DNA of 64,000 nt from Pictodentalium vernedei (lineage: Eukaryota; Mollusca; Scaphopoda; Dentaliida; Dentaliidae): contig CM062290.1 in NCBI GenBank assembly GCA_031216915.1, forward strand, positions 387,110,718 through 387,174,717. Direction: 5' to 3'. The position numbers and the translations under genes are program-made. Numbering within the stretch: position 1 is the stretch's first letter; each line of letters opens with the position of its first letter. Positions 41,930-56,305 of the stretch are shown here, piece after piece. The notes below the pieces were generated by a model. That model was not told the origin of the DNA, did no database searches, and saw nothing but the letters and a program-made list of their open reading frames with translations.

Positions 41930-42279
41930 TCTCCATTCCTTTTTTGTAACCGCTATGGTCATATACCGGGGCCGCTACCAAACCGGCGTTGCTGTTTGGT
42001 TTTCTTTTTTCCTTTTCCCTTAAAATTGCCATCGCACAACATTATATTCTGGCTCGCCACCATGGTGGGGCTCAAACCTCTACCATCGCCAAGCTGGAAC
42101 CGAATAAAGCCCACTCTCCAATAGTCTTAATGGCTTTGAGGGTTTGGTCTTTGACAATCTATCACTCCAATGCAAACTGCCAGGAATTCTAACCGCGTGC
42201 ATACCCCTTCAGACCCCATTTGAGGCAATAGGAAAGCTAGGCCTGTGTGATCCAAGATCCAAGTGAAATAAAATAAGGC
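41930..42279 (-). repeat. SINE-like repeat (diverged patch, unit 2)
   Basis: Positional counterpart of 29570-29937 but strongly diverged, while flanks on both sides are nearly identical. Confidence 0.6.
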
Positions 42280-45200
42280 TAACCGGGTCGCAAGGGATTT
42301 GTAAATCCCACATCGTCCCTGCGCGCCTTCGGCGCGCTAAAACCTTTCATTCATTCATTTGGTACACAGTAGCAAATCTCAAGAATAACTGTTGTTTATT
42401 TCTTTTACCAGGTGAGTCTATATATTTCGTATTCACTTTGTGCGCGTTTTGTTGTAACTAGTTCCCTTTGACTGACTGATTGGCCATTGTTGATTTAGCA
42501 CTGCTTTGTTAAATCAGAAATGTCCAACAGTAGTAAGCAGCTGTATTGTTTCCAATCATTAAACTATAAAAAAAAGTCCAAAAAAGTATGTCCCGTACTG
42601 TGATGTTGCCTTGTTGCTTGATTTTATGTGTCCATAGGACGTGTCATGATAGGTAGATAAAAATATAGGAGCGTAAAGACCACTGAGTCTAGGAAGCGGC
42701 AAAAACTTATAATTCAATATTTCATTGCCTGTTAATATAAAAGAAAATTCGCTACTTGGGTATTTTACACTCTGCATGAGGCCGCAACTGTGCGACCTCC
42801 GGCAGATGTAAACTGCCATCAAACTTGGATTTATATTCCTTGCGTTTACCTCACAGACTGCGACATTTAATATACTTTAGATACTAATATTTTGCACCCA
42901 CCTGCAACGCGTCAAAAGGAATAAAATTAGCGAATAATCGCGAGATGTAAATTGATACCGGAAATTATATTGGAGTTTGAGAGACGTAAATAATTATTAG
43001 CGTTTTGTCTGAAATTGTAAGGTCCAGTATAAATATACTCTTTTTGTAATTACCTCTGGATAGTGTCCGTCTCACGGCAGTTCTTATTTCCTAATTTTCG
43101 CGTGATATTTATTGTATTCGTGTGATTCTGCATTCGCTAAAACACACATGGTGAGTTTTTAGCGATTGTTGAATGGCGCGAGGTATGAGTAGAATAGTTT
43201 CTTTTTCCCGAGTGTTTAGCCATACAAAGTTATTGATAAGCAGTTTTGTAGCTATTTGATAAATGCCTTGCATTGCATTATTTTGCGAGATCCTCGAATT
43301 AGAAAGTTGAAAACAATCCCTCATTAGTCACCTCACAGCCCAATAATCGGAAAACTGTGTAGATACTTGTTTTGTTATTTCTTTAATTGGTGGTGTTATT
43401 ATTTGCTCAATCGAGTGCGCGCAGAGCGGGGGCACTCATGTGGTTTACGGGACCGTCCACACAATTGGGCAGCTGTAAATATCTTATCAGTTCGTTATGT
43501 ATACAAACTTCTTAAGCAACTACGTAGCTTATAAACGTTTTATGGGTAAATGTAATTTAATCTGTGTGTTTGACAATTCATCAATTATTAGAAGTGGTTT
43601 GTCTATTGATTTATAAAAAAGAAAAACAATATCTTGTAAGTTCTGTTATGACAATGTGTTTTTATAAGAAGTATGTATATGTTTACCTATGGGCATTATT
43701 TATTCAATACACAGTAGCAAATCTCAAAAATAACTGTTGTTTATTTCTTTTACCAGCTAATTCCCCCAAGAACGCACGGGTCCCGTACATTCCTGTAACA
43801 TTATTTGCAAATCTAAACAATATTAAGCCAAAGAATTCCACTCTCGACTGTTTTGGTCCGTTTCTTCTACTTGAACTATTTTCTAACCCGAAGGCTGGCC
43901 ATCGGGTTGGAAGATGGTTGAAGAAGAAGAAACGGACAGGACAGTAGTGACCACACAGCGGGATAATCATCTAAACGAGAGACAATAGCGAATCTTGGTA
44001 CATTTACCGATATACGATTGCAACCTTTCTCACATTGGGTCGAACCATTGTAGCATTGTAAATTGGTGCCCCTCTAATTTTATCGAGCTTCCGCTGCCCC
44101 TGTACTGACCTAACAATAGGACTGCATCCATTCACTGGAAATACTAGCAATCCGAATGTCAATTGATTCAAATCGATCAGTATTCAGTGAAGCACATGCA
44201 TTCAACAATATAGGATGCATTCACAAATGAGCCTCAGAGCGAGGGCTTAGGGTGGATGAAGGAAACGGGTAGCTAAGCCATTCATCCTTGGTCCTCCACC
44301 AGTGACATCGCCTATTACACATGCCAAATACTGATACGATGTCACAACCAAAACTTGTTGCACGTCGTATAATATGGGCTGCATCCACTAAGTGAAAAAC
44401 ATACGCGCCGATGTAGTAACGGGTACAAAGAACCCTCACAGCATTTGCTGACGCAATATCACACTCGCGACCAGCAGTAATATTAATAATAGCGCACGTA
44501 CATCAATGTCCTTTCAAAAGCCTAAATCCTCTCTTCTTGGCGCCAAAATAAGCCGCACTATAGGAAGGAGTGGTATGTTTAACCCTGCCTCCCCCACCCA
44601 ACGTGATGGGGAACAGGTGACATTCTACTTCTTCCACAACAACATCAATTAATACTACACTAAGGCGATCAGGTATACTACACTTAATACCCTATAATAC
44701 TGCACAAACTTGTATTTTGTAGAACAGCACTTAATAACATGTAAAGATAGATGATACCAAATCATGTGTTGTTGTTTCCGAACGAGTCATTCAACTGACA
44801 ATGACTGTAAAACAGTGCAAAACTGTTCTTGTGTGTGTTTGTCTTATTGACAAACCATCACATTGTTGAACACATTTATGCATCGATTCCAAAGTCTGAT
44901 AATACTGAACTAATCCTGTACTGAGCGCACTCACTATAATGTTCAATTGCATAGGTCAAGTACAGGTAGACATAAATTAATTTAATGTGCTCTTTCCTCA
45001 CGCTTCCACGGCTACGCTGAGCTACTCGGTGGTATGTGTCCTCCCCTACTTAATCGCAGCTTTCTGTTAACATAGGTCTTATTCTCATATTATTCGAACC
45101 AGGTTTGTTCACTTTGATTCACTGAATTTTATGGAAATCAGCCGGAATTTGGTGGCCACCGGTAATTCCGACAGCCTTAAAGTCATACCAGAAACATTTC

Positions 45201-46152
45201 CCCCGCTTTTGACCCGAATTCCTCGAATATCTTATTCACAAGTTAGTTTAACAATATTTATTACAGAAAGTGACAATTGTATACATCACGCAAAAAAGAT
45301 AAAAAGGAGCAACTTATGAAATTAATGGTATACAATGAAACAGAACAACAGAATCGAAGAACAAATGTAAGGGATTCAAGAGTAAGCTTTAAGCTTTGGA
45401 AGTCGTCTCCCCTGTTGGATAGAGTACTTGATAAGAAGGTAATGTTGTACCCGTTCTGACCACATCAAATTCGGTTGACATAAAAAGTAACACGGTAAAC
45501 GTGCGTTTCACATCAGAATTTCCTCCATTTTTCACCCAGGTTGATAGGCGCAACACGTTCTTGCATATCAAAACATACATAACAAAATTTAGGCTTATGG
45601 AAGCAAATAAAAATGTCACCCCCGATGTTAGTATTTCAACTGGAATAAGTGGAAACTTATTAAAAGTATTAGGTCAATCTACGTTACGTATGTTTATTGA
45701 ACGTCTGGAATTTTTCCAACCATTCTTAAGTTTGGATAGAATGCTATTTTAGGTATGGATTGACCTACGCAACACAATGCCCATATCGACATGGAACAGG
45801 GTAGCTTAATTTTGCATGGGAACATGACACAGGTTGAACTCGGGGGAAAGATGAAAATCTTAATAATAATGCTTGTACATTAGGCACCATAAATAATATA
45901 ACGTTAAATCCCCGAAGCGAATCTACAATACCAGAACGCAATCAAAGAGTCGTTTCGTCAGTAGACTTACAAGAACCTGACCATGCACGTAAGGATAAAT
46001 TCAGTATAATTGGTGCAACTTGTTTAGTTGAAATTGTACATAATAAAACTGTATGTAAATTATTGAATCCAACTAATTCTTGTGTTAAACTTGAAGCAAA
46101 TCAAATAATCGGTCATTTTCAACATTTATATGCAGACGATATTGGGCAAACA

Positions 46153-46511
46153 TTAACCCTTTGAAGCCTAGTGGTATCTTCCATGACAGTTCAATGGCAG
46201 CAATTAGAAGAGTCCATACTCATTATTTGGGGTAGACCAGTCAATATTTTCAACGTGCAGCCTCGGGGCTGCACGTTGAAAATATTGATTGGTCTACCCC
46301 CACACATTTACTGAACAGCCATTCTATATAACAATTCAAAGTATCCCAAAGCGTAGAGTCATTTAAGTCATCCCTTAAGTCATACCTGTTCAAAGGTGTG
46401 TACAACATCGAATAACCTGTATTTGTGTTTGTATGCATTTCTTTTATTTGTATATATAACATTGTTTGTGAAGCCCGTGAGCACCTTGTGTGGAGACTCG
46501 GCTATAAACTA

Positions 46512-46557
<46 letters not shown>

Positions 46558-46619
46558 ATGACGCTATGACGTATCATGTTATTGGCCGGAAAGGGGGCCG
46601 CTATGGTTCAAAGGGTTAA
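46153..46619. mobile_element. piggyBac-type MITE, second family (unit 2 copy)
   Basis: Counterpart of 33814-34307 with a shorter (ATT)n tract; the hairpin (46229-46300) has one mismatch (GACCAGTC against GACCAATC). Confidence 0.9.
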
Positions 46620-47743
46620 AGACCGACGAGTTACCAAACGTGTTCAATGTTAATGTAGGTAAAATGAACAGTGGCTCTGATAATGAATATATCGAGACAG
46701 TCAAATCGCTTGGTGTTGATTTATTAGTCAGACCTCACAGAAAAACAAAAACGAGAACTTATGATACTTTTAGGGCAGAAAAGAGTTTGCTTTGCCAACG
46801 ATATTTCAGAACTGGGTCAAACGAACATTAATAGTCATAAAATTGATACAGGAGACGCTAGACCAGCAAAGCGCTGATTTTATAGAGCATCGCCTGTCAT
46901 GAGAGCTGAAATTGGAAGGATGAGCTCGAACAAGCCTGAACAAGCAGGAATAATCGAACCATCAATAACCGAATGGCTCAGCCTAGTCGTCCTGGTGAAG
47001 AAAAGGGACCATTCTTATAGGTTTACCGCAGACAATAGACTTTTAAATGTTGTTACCAAGCCAATTACATTCCCTTTGCCTAGGCTAGAAGACGTGTTTG
47101 ACGAATTGGGAAGATCAAATTCAACTGTCTTTTCAACGCTGGATATGTGTCAGGGTTATTTTCAGATCAATTTGAGACCAGAATCCAGACACAAAACTGC
47201 CTTTATTAGCCACAAAGGGGGTGCACCAGTTCAAACGAATGCCTAATGGGTTTGGTAAACTCAAGCCCTTCTTCTCAATTGATATTTACAGAAATTTCAA
47301 GAGACTTAACTGAAAATGATGTTCATGCTATGTTGACGACATACAACTCTTTTCAAAATCGGTTGAAGAGCACTTAACCCATTTAACAGCTTTATTGAAC
47401 GAACTCCGCAATGCTAATCTTCGTCTTAAATCAAATAAAATTAAATTAAATACTTAAATGCAAATTTTCAGCCAAAGAAATTACATATTTGGGAAGCGTT
47501 TTGTCTAAAAATGGTATTGTCGCAGATTTTTAAAAAACAAATTCGTTAGCATCATTTCCAAGACAGAAAAATATCCACGATATTCGCTCGTTCATCGGTT
47601 TGGCAAATTATTATCGCAGGTTTGTTGTAAATTTCGCCAAGATTTCAGGGCCATTAAACAATTTGCTACGAGAATGTTTTGTCTTCTCTTGAGACGCAAA
47701 ATGTGAACAGGCAATTGATGCCCTTAAAAAGGCACTTATATAG

Positions 47744-47896
47744 AGAGTAATCTTTTGACTGGACTGGTTACGTAAAATAATTCATGAGAGGTGAGGGACG
47801 TTGTACAAACACGAGTGCGCACGAGTGTTTTACAATATAGTCCCTCACCTCGAATGAATTATTTCTCGTAACCAGTCCATTCAAGCGGTTACTCTG
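47744..47896. repeat. Fold-back insertion (unit 2 copy)
   Basis: Counterpart of 35432-35583. Confidence 0.85.
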
Positions 47897-47932
47897 TTTA
47901 TTATTTTTCATTATTAACGATAATTATATTAT

Positions 47933-48183
47933 TTAACCCTTTACCTAACGTAACGGCCAAAACCGGCCAGCGCTATTCTCAAAAATCGCCAATTAATTTT
48001 CATTATATTTTCATTTTTTGTCTCTAAAACATAAGTTATGACCCCTCATTGGAACGAGCTCGTCGAGCTTGTTCCAATGAGGGATCATAACCAATGTTTT
48101 TGAGACAAAAAATGAAGACAATAGTTATCAAGAATTTTTTTTTTGCAAGTGTCGTCTTCTTTTCATGTTAGGTAAAGTATTAA
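47933..48183 (+). mobile_element. piggyBac-type MITE (copy C')
   Basis: Counterpart of 35621-35870, TTAA-flanked. Confidence 0.9.
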
Positions 48184-48901
48184 AAAACAAAAAAAAAAAC
48201 AATAAAGTCCCCATTACACCCACGGCAAAGCGTCTTCGTTTGCGCGCACGGATACATGACCCAATTGTTGATTGCATAATTCACTTGTGAAATTAGCGTT
48301 TATAATCAAACCAGGAAATCCCAGTAAATCACACTTTGGAAAGTAATAAAAATCCACTAATTCTAACCTTCCCGGATTTTAATAAAGATTTCATTCTATA
48401 CACTGATGCCTCAGGCTATTCAGTTGGATAATTTCTTGGACAATTAGATGAATCCGACAGAGAAGTAGTAATTTCATATGGTGGGAGATCTCTATCTCAA
48501 AATGAAAGAAAATGGGCCGTTGCAGATCGAGAATGTTTAGCAATAACTGAAGGGGTAAACACTACATGTATATTTAGAAAATTTACCGTCATAACAGATC
48601 ATATTGCCAATTCCTACCTAAAACACATCAAACAGAATACAGGGAGACTGACAAGATGGTCTCTAAAGCTACAGCGGTATAATTTTGAAATAGTTCATAA
48701 AGCTGGAAGACGCGATTGGAATGCTGACTGTCTCTCACGTAGGCAATACCACTCCACAGGTGACAACGGGTGCGGTCCACAATCAGGTAAATTCTGCAAA
48801 TCTTAAATTTAAATTGTTTGCTACTCAAACAGAACAGGGCTTAGCATTTGATGACCCTGTCATAGAAATAAACCAATTAAATGAGATTTCAGACGCCGAT
48901 A

Positions 48902-49145
48902 TTAACCCTTTACCTAACCTGAAAAGCAGACGACACTTGCAAAAATAATTCTTGAATAACTAATTTTTTTTTCATTTTTGTCTCAAAAACATAGATTACG
49001 ACCCCTCGTTGGGACGAGCTCGTTCCAACGAGGGGTCATAACCTATGTTTTTGAGACAAAAAATGAAAAAAATAATGAAAATTAATTGGCGATTTTTGAG
49101 AATAGCGCTGGGCGGTTTTGGCCGTTACGTTGGGTAAAGGGTTAA
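48902..49145 (-). mobile_element. piggyBac-type MITE (copy D')
   Basis: Counterpart of 36589-36832, TTAA-flanked. Confidence 0.9.
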
Positions 49146-52100
49146 AGCCATCAACGAGCATTGGGTTGTTGGCGTGAACGTTTTTATCTCGTATTTGGAA
49201 GAAAAGAAACTACCACAAAGCAACAAAGAAGCTAAAAGAGTAATACTTGGGGTGAATGGCTATATTATGGAAGATGACATATTATTTCACCCCTATTATC
49301 CAAAAGGTAAGGGTCATAGAATCGATAGAGTTGTTAAGCAACTTGCAGTGCCACACACTCCGAGAGGCGATATTTTATTATCATATCATAACTACCCTAT
49401 TAGGAGGCCAGCAAGGCAATGAAAGAACATTTCAATCTCTAAGATTTAAATATGTTTGGATAGCAATGTACTCTGACATACAGTATTGCGTAAAATCATG
49501 CTTAAAGTGTCAACAAGGAAAACCTTCAACTCATAAGAAACTTGTACCTTTAAGGCCTCTGCATATAACAAATTGTTTTGAAAGGCTTCCTGTGGATGTA
49601 ATGGGATCACTCAAAACTTCTCCTGGTATGGAGGATTCAAATATATTCTACTTATAGTCGATTCATTTTCTAAATGGCCGGAAGCCTTCCTATTAAAACT
49701 CTGAGATAGCTAGAATCCTATATACAGAAATAATTTGTAGATATGGTGCCCCAAAGACATTATTCTTGGATCGCGGACAAAATTTCATGTCAAATTTAAT
49801 AATAAAAAAAAATTGTGTCCTATATTTCAGATTACAAAAACGCATGCAAACAAGTTCATATCACCCACAAACCAACTGCGCATGTGAACGAATGAATTCA
49901 ACTATCGCTCAAACTCTACGGATATTTTGTAAGAAAGATCAGTCAAACTGGCCACAACTTTTGCCAAGTGTTATGTTTGCATAACGCGCCACTCCTTGTA
50001 CCGAATCGATACAATATAGCCCATACTATATGTTATTTAATCAGGATTGACGACTTCCAAATGACACCGAATTAATTCCACAACAAACATTGGTACCGAG
50101 ACTACTCAGTATTTAGATCAGATCAAAAGGGAATTGGAAATTACAAAGCAAATCGCAAAACAAAACATTCTCGGTGCCCAAAAGAAATACAAAGAACAAC
50201 ATGATAAGAAGGCAAAGTCAGTGAATTTCAAAACAGGAGACAAAGTCTGGCTCTACAATAATAAGAATACCGTCGGATTGACACCTAAATTATGTCAAAA
50301 ATGGACAGGAACATACCACATTACCTCAGACAATAATAATTCAGCATATACTTTGAGAAGGGGTTCGGATGACTTATCTTTAAAATCACCAGTACACGAC
50401 GACAGATTAAACTATATATTAGTCCTGCAGCTCGACCAACAAATACAACCGCGGAACAGTTAGAACAATAAGCACTGGAACCAGAATGACAAAAAGAACA
50501 ACGTAAGTTCCTATCTTTAACATCTGAAACATTACCGGATCAAACAATTGTAACTCAATCATCGTCAGCTACCTGAACAACAGCTGGAGTCGGAACCATC
50601 TACTGAACGAGCACAAATGCCAACGGAAGAAAACTTTTTTGAGGACAAAATACTTAGATCAAAGAATATCAATGGAAAGAACATTATAAAATAAAATGCA
50701 AAAATTATTCGGAAACTACATGGGAACCACGAGAAAACCTACCAGAGGAATTATTCAACAATTTCATACAACTAAAACAGCGAAGGAGGTGGGGGAAGAT
50801 AAAACATCACACTCATGTCATGTCTGCTGAAGATTTAAACTTTATGGAATGGGTATTTGTATAGTTGTTAGAAAATAGTCTTTAAAAACAAGAACTGTTT
50901 GAATTGTGGGAACAGTAGATACAGGGACAGTTATCCACAAACCGTACCCTGGAAGCTGTATCAGCCGACCGAGGTTTTTACCCTGGTAGGTTCAACCATG
51001 TCGGGCACGTTGCAAGGTTAGAGGCCAGACGAAAAAAGCACCTGGTCCTCCAGGCTGGGGGTTGGGCGTGGGGCTTACAATCCCATCCCATAAAACACAA
51101 ATCAGTTTCAGAAACTGCAAAGAAAATACAATTATCAACAAGGGATTCAGAAGACTCCAGCCAGAACACTGCCACTATGACAGCTTCAGATGAAAGCCAA
51201 TCTAAGGAAGTCAGGATCTCGACACGGGGTCTTTTAGGACCCAAATCCACTATCCGGTTAGGAGCATGGAATGTGCACACTATGTTTGAACATCAAGGAC
51301 AGCTCAAGTCATCAGTGAGATGAATAGATACAAGCTGGACATCTTAGGTGTGAGTGAGAGCAGATGAAATGGTTCAGGAGCAAGGTGACAAGGGAAGGTT
51401 AGATCTTCCTCTATTCTGAGAAGGCTGATGCACACACAAGTGGCGTAGCCCTTATTGTATCCAAGGAAGTGGCTAGATCCCTCGTGGAATTGGAACCCAT
51501 CAGTGACAGATTGCTTAGGGCAAGGTTGGACTCCAAGTGTAGCAAACTTACCATCCTGCAGTGTTATGCCCCTACCAACGAAACAGAGGATGAGGACAAA
51601 GATGATTGGTAGGATCAACTACAACAAGCCATCTCCGAGGTCCCCCCGCATGATGTTCTTCTGATCATGGGTGACCTTAATGCAAAAGTTGGAAGTGACA
51701 ACACTGGGATTGAAGAGGCAACAGGGCGACGTGGTTGTGGTAACATCAATAACAATGGTGAAAGGCTTCTGGAATTTTGCATGAATAACATTTATGTGAT
51801 TGGTGGAACAATCCCCCCCCCCCCCCCCCCACAAAGACATCCACAAACGAACAGGGAGATCCACCGATGGTCTACCTGTTAACCAAATTGACCACATCAT
51901 GATCAATAGGACGTGGCGGCGATCCCTTCCCTTCAAGATGTTAAAGTTCATCGTGGGGCAGATGTCACTACCTGGTTATAGTAAAGGTAAAACGCAAACT
52001 CCGTGCTTCACCAACCAAGAGGCAGCAACGCAAAGTATATGACGATAATAAACTTCGTGTTCCTGAGACCAGAAGAGAGATTACCATCGAGTTGAGGAAC

Positions 52101-54960
52101 CGATTTAACGCTTTCGAGAATACTGGGGAAGAAGATCAGGACATTGTAGAAAAGAAGAAGAGTAACATCACTCATACATACAGAGAGACAGCCGGCTTCA
52201 GAAAGAGGAACAATAAGGAATGGTTGACACCATATACGTGGAGGTATATCGAAGAGAGACGGGATGCTAAAGACCGACACCTCGGTGTTAAATCACCAAG
52301 GCTGATCGAGCGAGCAAAGGAAGAGTACAAGATCAGAGACACCCAGTTTAAAAGGAGTGCTCGGAGGTACAAAACAACCTTTGTGGAAGATCTGGCTAGA
52401 GAAGCAGAACACGCTGCAGCCAGGGGAGAATTGAGGAGAGTGTACAAGATCAACAAACAACTATGTGGTCAAAAAAGCAGCAACACAATGTCAGTCAAAG
52501 ATAAATAGGGAAAGTTGATTACAACTGAAAGAGAACTAGCTGCAAGATGGGTTCACCATTCTGAAGAAGTGCTGAATCAATCAGAGCCTAATGGACCTGC
52601 ACAACCAGAGCCTGTGGAAGACATGTTAAGCATAGACACCAGTCCGCCTTCTCAAGCTGAATTAATGGCAGCAAAAAGGACAACGAAGACTGGTAAAGCA
52701 GCAGGAGTAGATTCCACCCAGGCTGAACTAACTTAAAGCAGATATCAACACAACTGCCGCAGAACTCTTCATCAAGATCTGGGAACATGATGTTATACCA
52801 AAGGATTGGAGCAAAGGGTTAATCTGCAAACTGCTGAAGAAATATGACCTCAGCAACCGTGACAACTGTCGAGGAATAACCCTTCTTTCCATTTCCATTA
52901 AAGTCTTCTGTAGGATTCTTATAATGAGAAATGAAATAGCCGTGGACGAAAAACTAAGACGGGAGCAAGCAGGATTCCGCAAAGGTAGGGGCTGCATTGA
53001 ACAAATACTCGTTCTTCAAAACACCATAGAGCAGTGCTTTGAGTGGAATGCTCCCCTGTACATAAACTTCTTTGACTTCAAAAAGGCATTTGACAGTAGT
53101 GTTCATCGTACAAGCCTCTGGAACATCTTGAGAGCCTATGGTATTCCAATTAAAATTGTCAACCTTATTGGGAAGTTCTATGAACAATTTTGAAGAATGC
53201 AGCATCATTCTGAACAACAAAACAGAGTGATTTGAAGTCATATCTGGAGTACGGCAAGGGTGTATCCTGTCTCCTATTTTGTTCTTCTTTACCATCGACT
53301 TGGTGGTGCGTCAAACAATATCTGACCGTCCACGAGGAGTGGAACATGTTTGCACAGCTTGAAGACCTTGACTTCGCAGACGATTTGGCAGTCATCTCGT
53401 CAACAAGAATACAACTTCAGGGAAAGACTGGCAGACTCTCCAACTATGCCAAGAAAACGGGTCCACACATAAACAAGAAGACTGAAGCAATGTTCATTAA
53501 CATGCCTCTTGACCCACCTATTACCATCGACGGTGAGAGTTTGGAGAATGTAGAGGAATTCACCTACCTTGGTAGCCTGATAAGCAGTGACAATGGAGCC
53601 AAAAAGGATATCAAGGCCAGATTTAACAAAGCTAGATGTGCTTTCAGCCGACTACGCAACGTCTGGAAGTCGAAACAGTACAGAACCAAAACCAAGATCA
53701 AGCTTTATATCAGCAGTCAGTACTATTATATGCCTCAGAATGTTGGAGAGTGGTGCAGACTGACATGAATAAAATCAACGCCTTCCACGACAACTGCCCC
53801 AGAAGAATCTGCAACATCTACTGGCCAAACAAGATCTCGCCTCAAAATGTTGGAGAGTAGTGCAGACTGACATGAATAATATCAACGCCTTCCACAACAA
53901 CTGCCTCAGAAGAATCTGCAACATCTACTGGCCAAACAAGATCTCTAATGACGACCCGTACAAGAAGACAGGCTGTATGAACTTGTCCCTTGAAATAAAG
54001 ATGGCTAGGCCCCACCTGAGGATGCTCAGTGAAAGAATTCCGAAAGCTGCACTAAGATGGACCCCAGTTTGGGAAACGAAAGAGGGGCAGGCCAAAAACC
54101 ACCTGGTGGAGGACAGCGATGGCAGACCTGGAAGAGATGGGACTTACATGGGGTGAAACAAGTGAACAAGATCATGACAAGTGGAGAAAACATATTCCAG
54201 CCATATGTCCCACCGGGGACGAAGTGAATAAGTAAGTAAGCAGGTATCCACAAACTCTTTGCTTATAAAAATGTGGTAGACTTTACGCTCCTAATGTGTA
54301 ATTTTATAGTATAGAATTAGAATTATTTTATTGTATAAATAATGTCTTATTTTATAGAAATATATGTATTAAAGTGCAAAAACGGACCCTAAAATCGGGA
54401 TTTGTGATTAAAATAGATACCTAAACTAGGTTAATTTTCGATTTAAAAAAACCCATTTCTATAACGCATTCATCCTTAGATAGATTGGGGGCGAATAAAC
54501 TCTTTCAAAATGATTAATGGGCACGGTTACACAAATATCTTTTATCGAAAATCAGCCAAGTTTCATTATCTAATTTAATTATAAATCTTTATTTGACAGG
54601 TCCGGCGGTATCCTCCCAAAACTTAGACATCCCATAACTTAGACAGCTTAAAACAACAACATTCACACTTTAGTGTACAGCTTATCCCCTGCTTGTTACC
54701 CATTATTCTAATGGACTAATCTGTGAAATATGCACACAAAGTCTGATTTATGGAAAAATGTTTATTGCAATTTCAAATTCAATCATTATTCATTTCAATC
54801 ACATAAAAATACAGAATATAAAGCATTTCAAAATTAGGTAACACACTAAGACAAGAACAAAAACACACAATACTCAAACACATTACAGAAACATAAAAAC
54901 ACTAATCTATATACGATTTGTTGCCATCAGACAACAAGAAATTTACTTAAAATATAAACT

Positions 54961-55135
54961 TCAAAAGCATACACAAAATACAAACATAAAACAGATACAT
55001 AAAAAACAAAATACACAAACATAATACAGATACATAAAAAACAAAATACACAAACATAATACAGATACATAAAAAACACAAGATAATTTACAAAATACAC
55101 AAACATAACACCGATACATAAAAATCACAAGATAT
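54961..55135 (-). repeat. Tandem repeat ACAGATACATAAAAAACAAAAT-like
   Basis: Four units of roughly 36-55 bp sharing ATACACAAACATAA and GATACATAAAAA inside the MULE. Confidence 0.75.
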
Positions 55136-55160
55136 TTTAAATAGTTCACTCGTTTATCCC

Positions 55161-55404
55161 TTAACCCAACAAAATTGCCAAAACGGCCTGTATTATTTCC
55201 AATTTTGAAATTTACATAATATATATATATATAAATATAAAATATAAACTGCCTCAAAAACATAGCTTATGACCCTCCACTGGACCGAGCTCATTGAGCT
55301 CGTTTCAATAAGGGGTCATCAGCTATGTTTTTAAGACAAAATGTTCAATTGCTAAGACATTTTCTTGCAAGTGTCATCTATTGTCCTCGTTGGGAAAGGG
55401 TTAA
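55161..55404 (+). mobile_element. piggyBac-type MITE (copy E) inside the MULE
   Basis: TTAA at 55161-55164 and 55401-55404; terminal repeats and GAGCTCATTGAGCTC palindrome as in the other family members, but more diverged. Confidence 0.8.
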
Positions 55405-55805
55405 CCTAGTCTTAGAAGATGTCCTGCTGCATCTAGAAATTCTAGAGGCGATTTTTGTCCTTCAACCATCATTTGCTTTAGACGTTGAAGTCGGTTCTCA
55501 ACTTCCCTGTAGACTCTTTTCCTGCTTGGTGGAGCTGCGCCAAAATTTATTTGTGCGAATTTTGCTCTATCAGCATTTTCAATTTTCTTTATAATTTCCA
55601 CAAACCTGTAGATATTTGGGTGTCTGTGGGGCAATGTTCCATTCAGGCGATTGTGAAAGCCTTCTAGGTGGTTGTTTGTCCTGGGACCTGTTGTCTGATG
55701 ATGATTCCAAAGAGGGATTTGGAATCTTGCATCATCATCAACCCATGTTGTGACCATATAGTCATTAAAATCTGTTGCTGTAGGTACTTCTGGGGTTGAC
55801 TCCAT
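55401..55805 (-). pseudogene. C-terminal part of MULE transposase, ended by a MITE
   Basis: 134 codons with IPLWNHHQTTGPRTNNHLEG and FHNRLN, then HPNIYRFVEIIKK, typical of the C-terminal region of FLYWCH/MULE transposases. The stop codon lies in the TTAA target duplicate of the MITE at 55161-55404, so the insertion truncated the gene. Confidence 0.8.
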
Positions 55806-55810
55806 GGCGT

Positions 55811-56305
55811 CTATCCAAGTTTCTTAGACAATCGTTGGTGGAAGAAGAGCAAGTCCTGCTGCTCTTCTAATCCAGGACTGGATAGCTGTGTCTTCCCTAT
55901 ATTGTACAGACAGGCAATACTTATTGATGGAAAAGATGGCAGTAACTCTACTTGGTCTCTACCCATTATTTCTTCATTATATAAGGACTTCATTTGGGTA
56001 GTCTCTTCTCTTGCTCTCTTTCTCATTGTTCTGATAAACCTCACAGTGTTACTATCTTCTGGGGGGTGTGAATAATCAGAGATATCTCTGACAAAGTCTC
56101 CAACGGTGGTGTACCTTCCCTTGCGAGTAGAATGTATACATCTCCAGTGAGTGCAGCTCTGTCTTATTTTATTTCTGTTATATCTGTAGCCGTCCAAAAG
56201 TACCTGTGGCGTGCCCTTCTGTGACATTACAAACTCAACTTTCTTAACAGTAGCCATTTTCAGGATATGATTCCCAAGTAAAGTCTGGCATCTTATATAG
56301 AGCAC
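55811..56305 (-). pseudogene. FLYWCH-domain N-terminal part of MULE protein
   Basis: 164 codons. Residues about 22-65 match FLYWCH zinc fingers (VEFVMSQKGTPQVLLDGYRY ... CTHWRCIHSTRKGRY), the DNA-binding domain often fused to MULE transposases. The central catalytic region is missing: this frame stops 5 bp before the C-terminal fragment, so most of the DDE core has been deleted. Confidence 0.75.

Larger units (their letters stand above)
37236..49548 (+). repeat. Tandem segmental duplication, unit 2
   Basis: Direct copy of 24872-37233. The junction reads AACTTGTACC-AC-ACACTGCC, with two extra bases (37234-37235). On the right the homologous gypsy sequence continues past 49548 into TTTAAGGCC, proving that unit 1 is cut and unit 2 holds the original right flank. 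Confidence 0.95.
45120..50785 (+). pseudogene. Gypsy-type retroelement pol, copy 2, with integrase and chromodomain-like 3' end
   Basis: Same order as copy 1, but the integrase is complete: CLKCQQGKP zinc knuckle (about 49503), first Asp in RLPVDVMGS, second in LDRGQNFMS (about 49770), Glu in CERMNSTI. A downstream GDKVWLYNNKN segment follows and, near 50655-50760, an ETTWEPRENLPEELF chromodomain-like end. Several stops and frameshifts interrupt it. RT frame 46899-47246, RNase H about 48360-48790. LINE copy 3 abuts at 50888, so no 3' LTR is seen. Confidence 0.85.
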
